A DNA stretch of 44,172 bases from CAYRVF01 sp964427535 (GCA_964427535.1 CAYRVF010000026.1:1-44172); one strand, 5' to 3'. Shown: positions 1-9,107, counted from the first letter of the stretch. Numbers and translations: made by a program. The notes: generated by a model not told the origin, from the letters alone.

Positions 1-751
1 GCGTGCGAATCTCGGAGCCGAGCCGGTCTTTGAGCGGGGTGATGATGCGCCCGCGGTTCGTGTAGTCCTCGGGGTTGGCGCTGGCGACCACGAAGACGTC
101 GAGCGGCAGGCGTATCTTATAGCCGCGAATCTGGACGTCGCGTTCCTCCATGATGTTGAGCAGGCCGACCTGAATGCGCTCGGCAAGGTCGGGCAGCTCG
201 TTGAGGCAGAAGACACCGCGATTGGTACGCGGAATCATGCCGTAGTGGATGGTGAGCTCATCCGAGAGATAACGGCCTTCGGCGACCTTGATCGGATCGA
301 CTTCGCCAACCAAATCGGCGATCGTGATATCCGGCGTGGCGAGCTTCTCGCCATAGCGCTGGTCGCGCGTGACCCAGTGGATGGGGGTCTCGTCGCCCTC
401 CTCGGCGATGCGCTGCTTGCACGCCTTGCAGATCGGCGCGAACGGGTCGTCGTTGATCTCGCAGCCGGCGATCACCGGCACTTCCTCATCCAGCAGGTTG
501 ATGAGGCTGCGCGCGATACGGGTCTTAGCCTGGCCGCGTTCGCCGAGCAGCACGATATCCTGCCCGGAGAGAATCGCGTTCTCGACCTGGGGGATGACGG
601 TCTCTTCATACCCGACGATGCCGGGGAAGAGCTCCTCATCCTTGCGCATCTTACGCAGCAGGTTCTGGCGCATCTCTTCTTTGACGGGCAGCACACGATA
701 GCCGCTTTCGCGAAGCTGGCCGATGGTCGCGGGCTTTGTAGATGTTGACAT
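1..751 (-). CDS. MoxR/magnesium-chelatase-like AAA+ ATPase (C-terminus cut by window edge)
   Basis: Reading the minus strand from ATG at 751 gives 250 residues without a stop up to the window edge. The start follows a GGAG-type ribosome site. Walker A is GERGQAKT (70-77). Walker B is VFCLNE (180-185), with Asn-Glu in place of the usual Asp-Glu. A sensor-1-like ASAN lies at 223-226, in the stretch typical of magnesium-chelatase/MoxR ATPases. Cys97, Cys108 and Cys111 sit in an insertion after the first helices and could bind metal. Relatives are chaperone-like ATPases that usually work with a von Willebrand factor A protein to insert cofactors or mature partner proteins. Such a partner would lie outside the window. 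The family is clear; the client is unknown. Confidence 0.88.
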   Translation of the reverse strand, partial: MSTSTKPATIGQLRESGYRVLPVKEEMRQNLLRKMRKDEELFPGIVGYEETVIPQVENAILSGQDIVLLGERGQAKTRIARSLINLLDEEVPVIAGCEINDDPFAPICKACKQRIAEEGDETPIHWVTRDQRYGEKLATPDITIADLVGEVDPIKVAEGRYLSDELTIHYGMIPRTNRGVFCLNELPDLAERIQVGLLNIMEERDVQIRGYKIRLPLDVFVVASANPEDYTNRGRIITPLKDRLGSEIRT

Positions 752-1275
752 GCGAACTGGGAGCTCCTCTGTTGGTAGCACGGGCCTCGCCGACCGGCGC
801 GATGTCTTTCCGCGCGCGGCGGGGCGCTGGCATGATGCCTAACACATTCCCACGCACTACTCACAACACGATAGGGACACATCTCCCCTCGCGGGTATGT
901 CGAAGGGGACCATGCCGTCACGCCTCCCGCGCGACAGCGACGCATCTGGCGAAGAGAGGCCGCCGGTGTCTCGTTCATGGGAACGGCGGGCGCTCCGCTG
1001 AGATGTACTGAGTCGGTCTAGGTGTAACGGTTGACCGCGCGTCCGGACGCTCCGGAGCGTATCACGGTGATACGGAGGATAGCTGTCGCGCGGTGTAGTG
1101 ACTACCGCCGCCCCACATGGCATCATTGCCGGAACCGCTTCCCCTCGACCGCACCGCATGCTCAGCATTCTATGTCGCCGGTCTGCCGAGATGCAAGGCA
1201 GGCAGTGGCGGACCGGCGAGGGGGGGCAGGTACACGGGCGGATACGCCTGCGCCAGGAGTCTTGGCGGCGGCAAG
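752..1275. other. Intergenic region, no gene seen
   Basis: About 520 bases lie upstream of the ATPase gene. No reading frame here has recognisable protein sequence. It should hold the ATPase promoter, but I find no convincing -35/-10 pair. A near-palindrome (gcggt..agt / act..accgc) at about 1090-1108 is the only local structure that stood out. Confidence 0.4.
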
Positions 1276-1303
1276 GCCCCCGGCGTCCGCAAACACCGGG
1301 GGC
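1276..1303 (-). terminator. Hairpin after the DUF5671 gene
   Basis: An 8-bp perfect GC stem (gcccccgg / ccgggggc) with a 12-nt loop lies 9 bases past the stop of the upstream minus-strand gene. There is no strong T-tract, so termination is likely but not certain. Confidence 0.5.
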
Positions 1304-1311
1304 AACACCCG

Positions 1312-2943
1312 TTACGCCGGAAGTGGGCGCTGCTGCGCGAGAAAACGAATCTTCTGGGCCGCCTCGTCGCGGGTGAGGGTGCCAGCGCCGAACGCATCGA
1401 GCACGTCTTCGATAGTCACTGGGGTCACGGGGGACGCCGGTGTCGTCGGCTCGGCGCCGTCGGCTGGCGCACCGGCTGGCATCTGCTCTGGCTGCTTGGC
1501 CGCCGCCTGCTTGAAATACCCCTGGCGAAGTCCCTGCCAGCCGTAGATGGCGACGACCGCCGCGCCGGTGATGAAGAGGGCCAGTCCGGTACGCGCGGTG
1601 GCCTGCCAGTTGGCCAGCTTCGCGCCCAGCAGCGAGGTGCCCAGCGCATACAGCGCGATCGACGCACCGACCGCTCCAGCGAGCGCGCCCGCCGCCACCA
1701 AACCGAAGATAAAGGCGCGGTAGGGATGCGTCTCGCCCGTCGCCACGGTCGTCCGTTGCAGGTCGATGACGAGAGGGATCGACAGGAGGCCGGTTATGAG
1801 CAATGCCAATCCGGTCGCCCACGAGGCACCGTCTGGGGCTGTGCTAGAAGAGACGGCTTCGATGGCGTTGTGGAGCGAGACGCCGAAGCCCCACCAGAGC
1901 GGCACGGTCAGCGCAGCCGCCGCGAACGCTTCCGCGACTAGGCGGGCGTTGGCTGCCCCCATCGGGAGCGATGCGGATTCCCGGCGCAGCCAGAGGCCAT
2001 AAGCCAGCGCGACGACAACACCTGATACGAGCACCGAGAGGAAGTCGTACGACGTGGCGAGGTCCGTCCACGCGACAGGTTCACGCAGCAGCGCACGCAG
2101 TGCCAGTTCGAGGCCTCGGTCGATGCCGACGACGGTGATGATGACCGCGACGATGAAGCCGATGAGATGGGCGACCTGGCGTATGGCCGAGTGGACATCA
2201 GCTCGCACGACACGGGCGTAGACGGCCCAGACGCCCGCGACGAAAAGCGCCGAGAGCCAGAGCGGGAGCACATTCGTCTGGCTGTAGCACGGACCGGGAG
2301 GGAACTGCGAAAATGCGCCGGTCGGGCAGGCGGGATATTGCCCCGTCGCATTGAGGAGGAAACCCATCGTCTCTCGCACCGCGCTTTGCAGCGAGGTTAT
2401 CCCGACGGTGAGCGCGAGCACCAGCGGCAAGCCATGGAGGTGTAGCCGCTGGAATACGTGTGCGGTACGAGTGGTGACGGTCGTATGCCTTCGCTCCCAC
2501 TCGACAACGGCAGTAAGTGCCAGCGCGATCAGCGCCGTTGCGAGAGGCGAGGCGGCGTTGAAGCCTGGGCTCGTCGCGCTAGATGCCCACTGACCCAGCA
2601 GCGCGGTGACAGAGGTGACGGCGGTCAGCACGGCGCCAACCTCAATAGCGTTCAGAAAGAAGGCACGGACGCCGCCTCCGCCCGCCTCCTGGGGGTGCTG
2701 GCGCAGATCACGGCGTATCAGCCAGTAGTGCAGTCCGCCTAGTATGCCGACGATCACCCACAACACGACGGCGAGAATCAGGCGTTGGACGACGTCGTCA
2801 TGTGAAGGCGCTGGATATCCGCTCCCGCGCAGCTGGGTGGTCGAGAGCGCGCTGTCCAGCAGCAGGTTTGCGCCGACGGCGGCGGCAATGAGACAGCCCG
2901 AGGCGACGAGGTACAGGTAGACGCGGTAGAGGTTACGAGCCAT
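1312..2943 (-). CDS. DUF5671-type multi-pass membrane protein
   Basis: This 543-residue protein is very hydrophobic, with roughly twelve predicted membrane segments. The pattern repeats: a start like RNLYRVYLYLVASGCLIAA, a membrane pair, then a basic link such as WLIRRDLRQHP before the next unit. This matches the DUF5671 repeat domain common in Chloroflexota (recognised by eye). The soluble C-terminus (about 500-543) is Pro/Ala-rich and ends in a short helix, EDVLDAFGAGTLTRDEA, resembling the small SHOCT-like tails that mediate oligomerisation. Start chosen at ATG 2943 behind a GAGGTGAGG ribosome site. Function unknown; it is transcribed alone or with the gene upstream. Confidence 0.8.
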   Translation of the reverse strand: MARNLYRVYLYLVASGCLIAAAVGANLLLDSALSTTQLRGSGYPAPSHDDVVQRLILAVVLWVIVGILGGLHYWLIRRDLRQHPQEAGGGGVRAFFLNAIEVGAVLTAVTSVTALLGQWASSATSPGFNAASPLATALIALALTAVVEWERRHTTVTTRTAHVFQRLHLHGLPLVLALTVGITSLQSAVRETMGFLLNATGQYPACPTGAFSQFPPGPCYSQTNVLPLWLSALFVAGVWAVYARVVRADVHSAIRQVAHLIGFIVAVIITVVGIDRGLELALRALLREPVAWTDLATSYDFLSVLVSGVVVALAYGLWLRRESASLPMGAANARLVAEAFAAAALTVPLWWGFGVSLHNAIEAVSSSTAPDGASWATGLALLITGLLSIPLVIDLQRTTVATGETHPYRAFIFGLVAAGALAGAVGASIALYALGTSLLGAKLANWQATARTGLALFITGAAVVAIYGWQGLRQGYFKQAAAKQPEQMPAGAPADGAEPTTPASPVTPVTIEDVLDAFGAGTLTRDEAAQKIRFLAQQRPLPA

Positions 2944-3273
2944 CGTGCGACCTCACCTCTGACGTCGCGTGCTCCGCTTTAGGCGGTTCTGCCAGTGGCA
3001 CGCACGCGGGGCCGCCCTTCAGGGCGAATGCCATCGCAAGCGTCCATGTTGCGTGCTCCTGGCGTCGTGGGAGCTAGCCGCACCATATCACACAAACGGC
3101 TCGCTTGATAGTCGCATCAAGACGCATTTCGGCGGCATCGAGGCGCCGAGCACCTGGGGTGAGCATTCGCGCGTGAATCAGTTCGCGAGTGCGTCGTCGC
3201 GCGTGGCTGAATTGAAGATAGGGGGCAGCGCTGATGGAGGCATGGCGCAACGGCAGAGATCCATGGCTGGCCG
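2944..3273. other. Intergenic region, no gene seen
   Basis: About 330 bases lie between two minus-strand genes. No reading frame shows recognisable protein features and I see no clear promoter for the DUF5671 gene. Only the terminator hairpin of the gene upstream (3274-3296) stands out. Confidence 0.35.
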
Positions 3274-3296
3274 CACTCGCGTTGTGAGCGCGAGTG
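3274..3296 (-). terminator. Hairpin after the DksA-like gene
   Basis: An 8-bp perfect stem (cactcgcg / cgcgagtg) around a 7-nt loop lies 17 bases past the stop codon of the DksA/TraR-type gene. No T-tract follows. Confidence 0.45.
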
Positions 3297-3313
3297 GCGC
3301 ACGCTGGCTTTAT

Positions 3314-3778
3314 CTAATCGACATACGAGCGCAGTTGTCCTTCACGCGCACGTTCGCAGGCCGCACAGCGTGTGGTGGACGGCCGGAGTTCCAGCCGACT
3401 GGGCGAGATCGGTCGGTAGCAGTCCTCACAAACGCCGTAGATGCCGCTGGCGGCGCACTCAAGGGCGTGCTCGGTCTGGCGCAGGTCGTCCCGCAGGAGC
3501 GCGCGAAGGGCCTCGCGCACCGGCTCGCTGTCGGTCACGCCGTCGGTTGGCGCGACTGGCGTCTCTTCGATCTCGCGCAGCGCGAGGAGCAGCGCGCTGT
3601 GCTCGCGCTCAAGACCGGCAAGCGCCGAGGCGAGTGAGCACTGGCGCCCCTCGCCGACACCGCCGCGACGGGTGTGTCCGACTCGACGGGGAGCGCATGT
3701 CGTGCGGAGGGCTGTGCTTCGTCCCGCCGGATAGGGACCACCCGTATCGTCTGCCTGATGTCGCCCGCTGCTCCCCAT
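3314..3778 (-). CDS. DksA/TraR-type C4 zinc-finger protein
   Basis: Start chosen at ATG 3778, nine bases behind AGAGGA; the frame is open further upstream but that part looks non-coding. The 154-residue product has a low-complexity basic N-terminus (1-48), a helical segment (about 52-110, with RALLRDDLRQTEHALE) and a zinc finger C117-x2-C120-x17-C138-x2-C141. This spacing is typical of DksA/TraR proteins. Family members bind in the RNA polymerase secondary channel and tune transcription during stress, often with ppGpp. The acidic coiled-coil tip of true DksA is not evident, so it is better called a DksA/TraR-family protein than DksA itself. Confidence 0.82.
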   Translation of the reverse strand: MGSSGRHQADDTGGPYPAGRSTALRTTCAPRRVGHTRRGGVGEGRQCSLASALAGLEREHSALLLALREIEETPVAPTDGVTDSEPVREALRALLRDDLRQTEHALECAASGIYGVCEDCYRPISPSRLELRPSTTRCAACERAREGQLRSYVD

Positions 3779-3920
3779 AATGAGTTCCTCTTCCTCGCGC
3801 CCAGCGTGTCGCTCCCAGAGCGCTCGTCCTGTGTCGGTCTCTCGTGTGTCGCTCTGGCCATTCCCTGCCAGGGCCACGTACACTCCCACGTCTTCGCCGG
3901 GAGCGGGTCCCCTCTCGACA

Positions 3921-3949
3921 AGTAGAACGCATGCGCCGAGACGTGGCAA
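3921..3949 (-). promoter_or_regulatory. Candidate sigma70-type promoter for the DksA-like gene
   Basis: On the minus strand, TTGCCA (3949-3944) and TCTACT (3926-3921) are 17 bases apart. The implied leader is about 135 nt. The match is good but not perfect. Confidence 0.4.
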
Positions 3950-4109
3950 CTCAGCATGCTGGTCAGGCTAGTACATCGCGAGAGGACGCCGGACGATGTC
4001 TCACCTCGCGGCACGACTCCTCCATCGACATGCCGAGATTTCCGGATTCTCGTGGGCCGGTGGCGCTTTCTGCGGCCATCCTCCTCGAGAAGGGAGCGGT
4101 CGGTCAGAA
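3950..4109. other. Divergent intergenic region, remainder
   Basis: The space between the DksA-like gene (minus) and grpE (plus) runs from 3779 to 4258. Apart from the two promoters and the inverted repeat listed separately, I see no gene, CIRCE element or other known heat-shock operator in it. Confidence 0.35.
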
Positions 4110-4139
4110 TTGACACTCCCACGACTCCAGTTTTATACT
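4110..4139 (+). promoter_or_regulatory. Sigma70-type promoter for grpE-dnaJ
   Basis: TTGACA (4110-4115) and TATACT (4134-4139) are separated by 18 bases, about 120 bases ahead of grpE. An imperfect inverted copy of the -35 region (ttgacactcccac versus ttgacattccac) lies at 4160-4171 on the other strand. No CIRCE or HAIR heat-shock operator is seen, so control by HrcA or HspR is not supported. Confidence 0.65.
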
Positions 4140-4258
4140 GCCAGGGACACTAAGTACAAGTGGAATGTCAAATGAACGGCCGCGCCGCAACACGCTCGCT
4201 CGTGGGCGATGTGGCGTGGCTGTTCTACTGAATAGAGCCGATTTACCGGGAGCTTGGA

Positions 4259-4804
4259 ATGGCAGACGGCAACGACCCGCGTGACGAGACCATAGATATG
4301 ACCGAAAGCGACGCCCAGGCACGGACGGATGACCCTCAGCAGCTCAGCGCCCAGCTCGATGCGGCGCGCGCCGAAGCGCAGATGTATAAAGACAAGTATC
4401 TGCGTGAGTACGCAGAGAAAGAGAACTTCCGCCGGAGCCAGGAGCGCCGCGCTGAAGATCGCGTGCGCCGGGCGAAACGCGCGGTGCTCGAACACGTACT
4501 TGAGATTGTGGATAATCTCGACCGCGCGTTGGTCTATGAAGAGACGATGGACCAGAACAGTCTGCGGCAGACGCTGCGGATGCTGCAAGCGCAGCTCAAT
4601 GGAATGCTGAGCGCCGAAGGACTGACGCCGGTCGCGACAGTCGGCGAGCCGTTCGACCCGTACGTCCATGAGGCGATTGAGACTGTGAGCTCCAGAGAGC
4701 ATCCGGAGGGCGTCGTGGCTGAGGAGGTCCGCCGCGGCTACAAGCAGGGCGATGAGCTGCTGCGGCCGGCACGCGTCAAGGTGAGCGCCGGACCTGACGC
4801 CTAG
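4259..4804 (+). CDS. grpE: GrpE nucleotide exchange factor
   Basis: GrpE releases ADP from DnaK and so drives the Hsp70 folding cycle in the cytoplasm. The 181-residue protein has an acidic disordered start (1-30) and a long charged helix (about 30-90, with DKYLREYAEKENFRRSQER). Its C-terminal beta domain contains GEPFDPYVHEAI and VVAEEVRRGYKQGDELLRPARVKV, both GrpE signatures. ATG 4259 follows GGGAGC. It is followed 51 bases later by a dnaJ-like gene, but dnaK is not adjacent, unlike the common grpE-dnaK-dnaJ order. Confidence 0.95.
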   Translation: MADGNDPRDETIDMTESDAQARTDDPQQLSAQLDAARAEAQMYKDKYLREYAEKENFRRSQERRAEDRVRRAKRAVLEHVLEIVDNLDRALVYEETMDQNSLRQTLRMLQAQLNGMLSAEGLTPVATVGEPFDPYVHEAIETVSSREHPEGVVAEEVRRGYKQGDELLRPARVKVSAGPDA

Positions 4805-4855
4805 ACCGGACGCGCGACGAGACGCAGTGGTCTGTCTGGCTGAGGTGCAAGGTGC

Positions 4856-5911
4856 ATGGAATACAAGGACTATTACAAGATACTCGGCGTCTCTCGCACC
4901 GCCAAGACCGAGGAAATCAAGAAGGCGTTTCGCCGGCTCGCCCGGAAGTACCACCCGGACGTCAACCCCGGCGATAAAGCCGCGGAGGCCAAGTTCAAGG
5001 AGATCAACGAGGCCTACGAGGTTCTCTCTGATCCTGACAAGCGCAAACAGTACGATACACTAGGGCCGAACTGGACCGAGCAGTTCGGCACTGCCGCGGG
5101 AACGCGCACCCGCACGAGCACAGGGTCGCGGAGCTCGACCCGTTCGGGCGGCGGGATCCCGTACGATTTTTCCGACCCTACCGGGTTCTCCGATTTCTTC
5201 GAGGTGCTCTTCGGCCGTCGCGGGACGGGTGCGACGAGCGGCGGCTCGACCTCTACACGCACGTCATCGCCGCCACCGCCGCTGCAGCAGGCGGGCGCGA
5301 ATATCGAGCAGCCGGTTGAAATCACATTGCGCGAGGCCTATGCGGGAACGAGCCGCCCCTTCACGGTGGAAAGCTCGGAGACCTGCGCGACGTGTAACGG
5401 CACTGGCCTAGCCAATGGGCGTGTGTGCCCCGTCTGTAACGGCACTGGCACGATACCGAAGACGCGCCGGCTGGAGATTAGCATTCCGGCGGGGGTCGAC
5501 ACGGGCTCGCGTGTGCGGCTGGCTGGCGAGGGGCAGCCGGGCATCGGCGGTGGGCCGAATGGCGATCTGTTCCTGGTGATAACGGTGCTTCCCGATCCCA
5601 TGTTCGAGCGCAAAGGCGACGATCTGCTGACCGACGTGCCCGTGCCGCTGACGACGGCGGTGCTCGGTGGCGAGGCGCCCGTCACGACCATCGACGGTAA
5701 GCGGCTGCGGCTCACGATTCCGCCGGAGACGCAGAACGGCCAGACGTTTCGCCTCGGCGGCAAGGGAATGCCCCGACTGCGCGGCGCTGGCTACGGCAAT
5801 CTGCTCGCGCGTGTGCAGGTGACGCTGCCGCGTAAGCTCTCGGCCCGCGAAAAAGAGCTGTTCAGTGAGTTGGCAACCATCGAACGTGACAGCGGCGAGG
5901 CCGCCAGCTAG
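4856..5911 (+). CDS. dnaJ: DnaJ-type co-chaperone with a single zinc centre
   Basis: This J-domain protein stimulates DnaK ATPase and delivers substrates. The J domain (1-70) has the HPD motif at 33-35. A Gly/Ser/Thr-rich linker follows (about 78-145) with a DPTGFSDFFEVLFG segment. Next comes a shortened zinc region with only two CxxCxGxG motifs (C177/C180 and C191/C194) instead of the usual four, then the substrate-binding beta domains (about 205-345, starting RRLEISIPAGVDTGSRVRL). At 351 residues it is a little shorter than classical DnaJ (about 375). It lies between type I DnaJ and zinc-free CbpA. It probably forms an operon with grpE. Confidence 0.92.
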   Translation: MEYKDYYKILGVSRTAKTEEIKKAFRRLARKYHPDVNPGDKAAEAKFKEINEAYEVLSDPDKRKQYDTLGPNWTEQFGTAAGTRTRTSTGSRSSTRSGGGIPYDFSDPTGFSDFFEVLFGRRGTGATSGGSTSTRTSSPPPPLQQAGANIEQPVEITLREAYAGTSRPFTVESSETCATCNGTGLANGRVCPVCNGTGTIPKTRRLEISIPAGVDTGSRVRLAGEGQPGIGGGPNGDLFLVITVLPDPMFERKGDDLLTDVPVPLTTAVLGGEAPVTTIDGKRLRLTIPPETQNGQTFRLGGKGMPRLRGAGYGNLLARVQVTLPRKLSAREKELFSELATIERDSGEAAS

Positions 5912-5947
5912 CCAGAAGAGCACGCCTCGCCTCGTGACACGGCGGCG

Positions 5948-5953
5948 TATAAT
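5948..5953 (+). promoter_or_regulatory. Candidate -10 box upstream of the oxidoreductase genes
   Basis: A perfect TATAAT lies in the gap between dnaJ and the 2-oxoacid oxidoreductase genes. The -35 position has no good match, so this is tentative. The implied leader is about 250 nt. Confidence 0.3.
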
Positions 5954-6207
5954 ACAGTGGCGTACGTGTCTCGCTTCTGGCTGATGATGGCGCTCGCCGT
6001 TGCGCCTGGACTCTGCGTGTGTGCCGCAAGCCGGCACCTATTAGTCCAGGCCTGGCATATTCCGGCTGCCGCATGCCTCTCCGCGTTCGCTCGGATATAC
6101 TCCACACGCGCGCGACATGTGACGAACAGGATCCAGGAGAGCTTCAGACATCGGAGCCTGAGTTCTCTCGCCCAGCGAGCAGCAGTTCAAGAAAGGCGAC
6201 CTCCGCG

Positions 6208-8040
6208 ATGAGCAGTGTGAGCGTACACAGTGGTCCGCAGGCCACCGTAGAGGACAGCCCGGCAGGCGTGAACAACTTCTGCCTGGTGGCTGCGACTGTG
6301 AATGGATCAGGTAGCCAAACCGCTAACACCTGCCTGCTCCGTGCGCTCTTCAAGATGGGTATCCCGGTCTGCGGCAAGAACATTTTCCCCTCCAACATTC
6401 AGGGCCTGCCGACGTGGTTCGAGATTCGTGTCAGCGAGGATGGCTATATCGCCCGCCGCGACACGACCGAAATCATGGTGACTATGAACCGCCAGACACT
6501 CGCCGAGGACATTCAGCGGGTCTCACGGGGCGGCGTAGTCATCTACCCGACCGAGTGGAAGATCCAAGAAGAGCGCGAGGACATCACTTACTACTCGCTG
6601 CCGGTGCAGCAGATGGCCAAGGATTCGGGCGCGAACGCGGACCTGCGGCCCTACGTCGCCAACATGGCGTATGTCGGCGCGCTGACCGAGCTGCTGGGCA
6701 TCGACGTGGATGAGATCGAGGCAGCGCTGCTGCACCACTTCAACGGCAAGCGCAAGCCGGTCGATCTCAACTTCGGTGTCGTCAAGGCCGCCATCGAGTA
6801 CACGCGAGAGAACATCACCAAGCGCGACCCGTTCCGCGTGCAGCGGTCGAATAAGACTGAGGGCAAGATCCTCATCAACGGCAACTCGGCGGGCGCGCTC
6901 GGCGCGGTCTTCGGAGGCTTCACCGTCGCCGCGTGGTATCCAATCACCCCCTCGACGAGTCTGGTTGACGCGCTAGGCGAGTATGCCAAGGACCTGCGCG
7001 TCGACAAGCAGACTGGCGAGAAGCAGTACGCCATTATCCAGGCGGAGGACGAGATCGCCGCGCTGGGCATGGTCGTGGGCGCGGGCTGGGCTGGTGCACG
7101 CGCGATGACCTCGACCTCCGGCCCGGGTATCTCGCTCATGACGGAGTACGCGGGGCTCGCCCACTTTGCCGAGATTCCAGCGGTTATCTGGGATATCCAG
7201 CGTATGGGGCCGAGCACTGGCCTGCCGACACGCACCTCCCAGGGCGACGTGCTGATGGTCTACTACCTCGGCCACGGCGATACTCGCCACGTCTGCCTGC
7301 TGCCGGGGAACATGGAAGACTGTTTCGAGTTCGGCTGGCGCGCGTTCGACGTGGCCGAGCGCCTACAGACGCCGGTCTTCGTGCTCAGCGACCTCGACCT
7401 CGGCATGAACCTGTGGATGAGCGAGCCGTTCACGTATCCCGATCAGCCGATGGATCGCGGCAAGGTGCTCAGCGCCGAAGACCTCGACCGGCTCGGCGGG
7501 TTCCAGCGCTACGCGGATGTGGATGGCGACGGCATCGGCTACCGCACGTTACCCGGAACTGATCATCCGCGCGCGGCGTACTTCACGCGCGGCAGCGGCC
7601 ATAATTTCGAGGCGCAGTACACCGAGCGCGCCGATGAGTGGGAGGCGAACCTCGCGCGCGTCCACCGCAAGCACGAGTTTGCCCGCACGGTCGTGCCGAA
7701 GCCAGTCGTCGACGAGGTGAAGGGCGCCAAGATCGGCATCGTCTCGTACGGCTCGAACGATGCGGCGATCGCAGAGGCGCGCGATATGCTCGCCGCGCGG
7801 GATGTCAAGACGAGCTACCTGCGGCTGCGCGCGCTGCCGACGACCGAGGAATATCGCGAGTTCGTCGCGAAGTATCCGCGCATCGTCGTCATCGAGAATA
7901 ATTTCGAGGGGCAGATGGCGACGATCCTCCGGTCAGAGTCGCCGGAACTCGCGCCGAAGTTCACCTCGATCTGCAAGTGTGAAGGCCTTCCGCTGACGGG
8001 CCGCTGGATCGCGAACTCGATTCTGGGACAGGAGCGCTAA
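6208..8040 (+). CDS. korA: 2-oxoacid:ferredoxin oxidoreductase, fused gamma-alpha subunit
   Basis: With the beta subunit it oxidatively decarboxylates a 2-oxoacid (probably 2-oxoglutarate) to acyl-CoA and reduces ferredoxin. The first ~185 residues form the gamma domain (VNGSGSQTANTCLLRALFKMG; CGKNIFPSNIQGLPTWFEIR). The alpha domain follows from about 215, with the YPITPST motif at 244-250 and EDEIAALGMVVGAGWAGARA. The C-terminal transketolase-like domain contains GIVSYGSNDAAIAEA. Length is 610 residues. The frame is open upstream to 6019, but ATG 6208 behind AAGAAAGG gives the normal N-terminus. Beta starts 3 bases after its stop. The exact substrate is inferred from the family. Confidence 0.9.
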   Translation: MSSVSVHSGPQATVEDSPAGVNNFCLVAATVNGSGSQTANTCLLRALFKMGIPVCGKNIFPSNIQGLPTWFEIRVSEDGYIARRDTTEIMVTMNRQTLAEDIQRVSRGGVVIYPTEWKIQEEREDITYYSLPVQQMAKDSGANADLRPYVANMAYVGALTELLGIDVDEIEAALLHHFNGKRKPVDLNFGVVKAAIEYTRENITKRDPFRVQRSNKTEGKILINGNSAGALGAVFGGFTVAAWYPITPSTSLVDALGEYAKDLRVDKQTGEKQYAIIQAEDEIAALGMVVGAGWAGARAMTSTSGPGISLMTEYAGLAHFAEIPAVIWDIQRMGPSTGLPTRTSQGDVLMVYYLGHGDTRHVCLLPGNMEDCFEFGWRAFDVAERLQTPVFVLSDLDLGMNLWMSEPFTYPDQPMDRGKVLSAEDLDRLGGFQRYADVDGDGIGYRTLPGTDHPRAAYFTRGSGHNFEAQYTERADEWEANLARVHRKHEFARTVVPKPVVDEVKGAKIGIVSYGSNDAAIAEARDMLAARDVKTSYLRLRALPTTEEYREFVAKYPRIVVIENNFEGQMATILRSESPELAPKFTSICKCEGLPLTGRWIANSILGQER

Positions 8041-8043
8041 GTC

Positions 8044-9084
8044 ATGGCAATTGTGGAACCACCGGCCCAGGGAGTCAACCTCATTGGTCTGACGAAGAAC
8101 GACTACAAAGGGCGCCCATCGACGCTCTGCAAAGGGTGCGGGCACGACTCGATCTCGGCGCGCATCATCTCCGTCGCCTATGACCTCTCGCTCAAGCCGA
8201 CGCAGGTCGTCAAGTTCAGCGGCATTGGCTGCTCGAGTAAGACGCCCGCCTACTTCCTGAACCAGTCGCACGGCTTCAACGGCCTACATGGGCGCATGCC
8301 GTCGATGGCGACGGGCGCGCTGCTCGCCAACCACACGCTCAAGGGCATCGGCGTCAGCGGTGACGGCGACAGCGGCAGCATCGGCATTGGGCAGTACAAA
8401 CACATGCTGCGCCGCAATGTGCCGGTGGTCTATATCATCGAGAACAACGGCGTCTATGGCCTGACGAAGGGCCAGTTCTCCGCGACGGCAGACGAGGGCC
8501 AGCAGCTCAAGTACGCAGGGCTGAACGAGCTGCCGCCAATCGACCTCTGCCTGGAGGCGGTCATCGCCGATTGCGGATTCGTGGCGCGCTCGTTCGCCGG
8601 TGACCCTCGTCAGGTGGAGTCACTGCTGAAGGCCGCGCTGAGCCATCGCGGCACCGCCGTGCTGGATATCATCAGCCCGTGTGTCTCGTTCAATGACCAC
8701 GAGGACTCGACGAAGAGCTACGCCTGGGGCAAGCAGCACGAAGAGGTCATCTCGGACTTCAGCTTCATTCCGGCGCGCGAGGAAATCTCGGTCGACTATG
8801 CCGAGGGCGAGTCCGTGGACGTGCGGATGCATGACGGCTCGCACATCCACCTGAAGAAGCTCGACAACAACTACGATCCGACCGACCGCTACGCCGCGAT
8901 GCGCCTGCTGGAGGAGGCCCATCAGAAGCAGGAGTTCATCACTGGGCTGATCTACATCAATGAGGAGCGCCCGGCGCTGCATGAGGTGGAGCGTCTGCCT
9001 GAGACACCGCTGGCGTGGCTGCCGGAGGAAAAGATGCGTCCGAGCCGCGAAGCGCTCGAAGAGCTGATGGCCAGCCTGAAGTAA
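8044..9084 (+). CDS. korB: 2-oxoacid:ferredoxin oxidoreductase beta subunit
   Basis: This is the thiamine-diphosphate and iron-sulfur subunit of the oxidoreductase. The TPP/Mg site is GDGDS (106-110) with ENNGVYGLTKGQ downstream (133-144). Four cysteines fit the spacing of the [4Fe-4S] ligands in this family: C29 and C32 (CKGCGHDS), C63 (GIGCSSK) and C213 (SPCVSFND). Length is 346 residues, with a C-terminal extension of about 100 residues after the TPP domain (from about 250) as in other long KorB proteins. Its ribosome site overlaps the end of korA, so the two are translated together. A strong terminator follows. Confidence 0.93.
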   Translation: MAIVEPPAQGVNLIGLTKNDYKGRPSTLCKGCGHDSISARIISVAYDLSLKPTQVVKFSGIGCSSKTPAYFLNQSHGFNGLHGRMPSMATGALLANHTLKGIGVSGDGDSGSIGIGQYKHMLRRNVPVVYIIENNGVYGLTKGQFSATADEGQQLKYAGLNELPPIDLCLEAVIADCGFVARSFAGDPRQVESLLKAALSHRGTAVLDIISPCVSFNDHEDSTKSYAWGKQHEEVISDFSFIPAREEISVDYAEGESVDVRMHDGSHIHLKKLDNNYDPTDRYAAMRLLEEAHQKQEFITGLIYINEERPALHEVERLPETPLAWLPEEKMRPSREALEELMASLK

Positions 9085-9107
9085 CTGTCTCGCGTGTCGC
9101 GTATCTT

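Noticed and set aside
1117..1941. A 274-residue plus-strand frame across the DUF5671 gene end
   Set aside because: Arg/Gly-rich shadow sequence; the minus-strand membrane protein explains the region.
4100..4258. A CIRCE or HAIR heat-shock operator before grpE
   Set aside because: Neither TTAGCACTC-type nor CTTGAGT-type inverted repeats are present.
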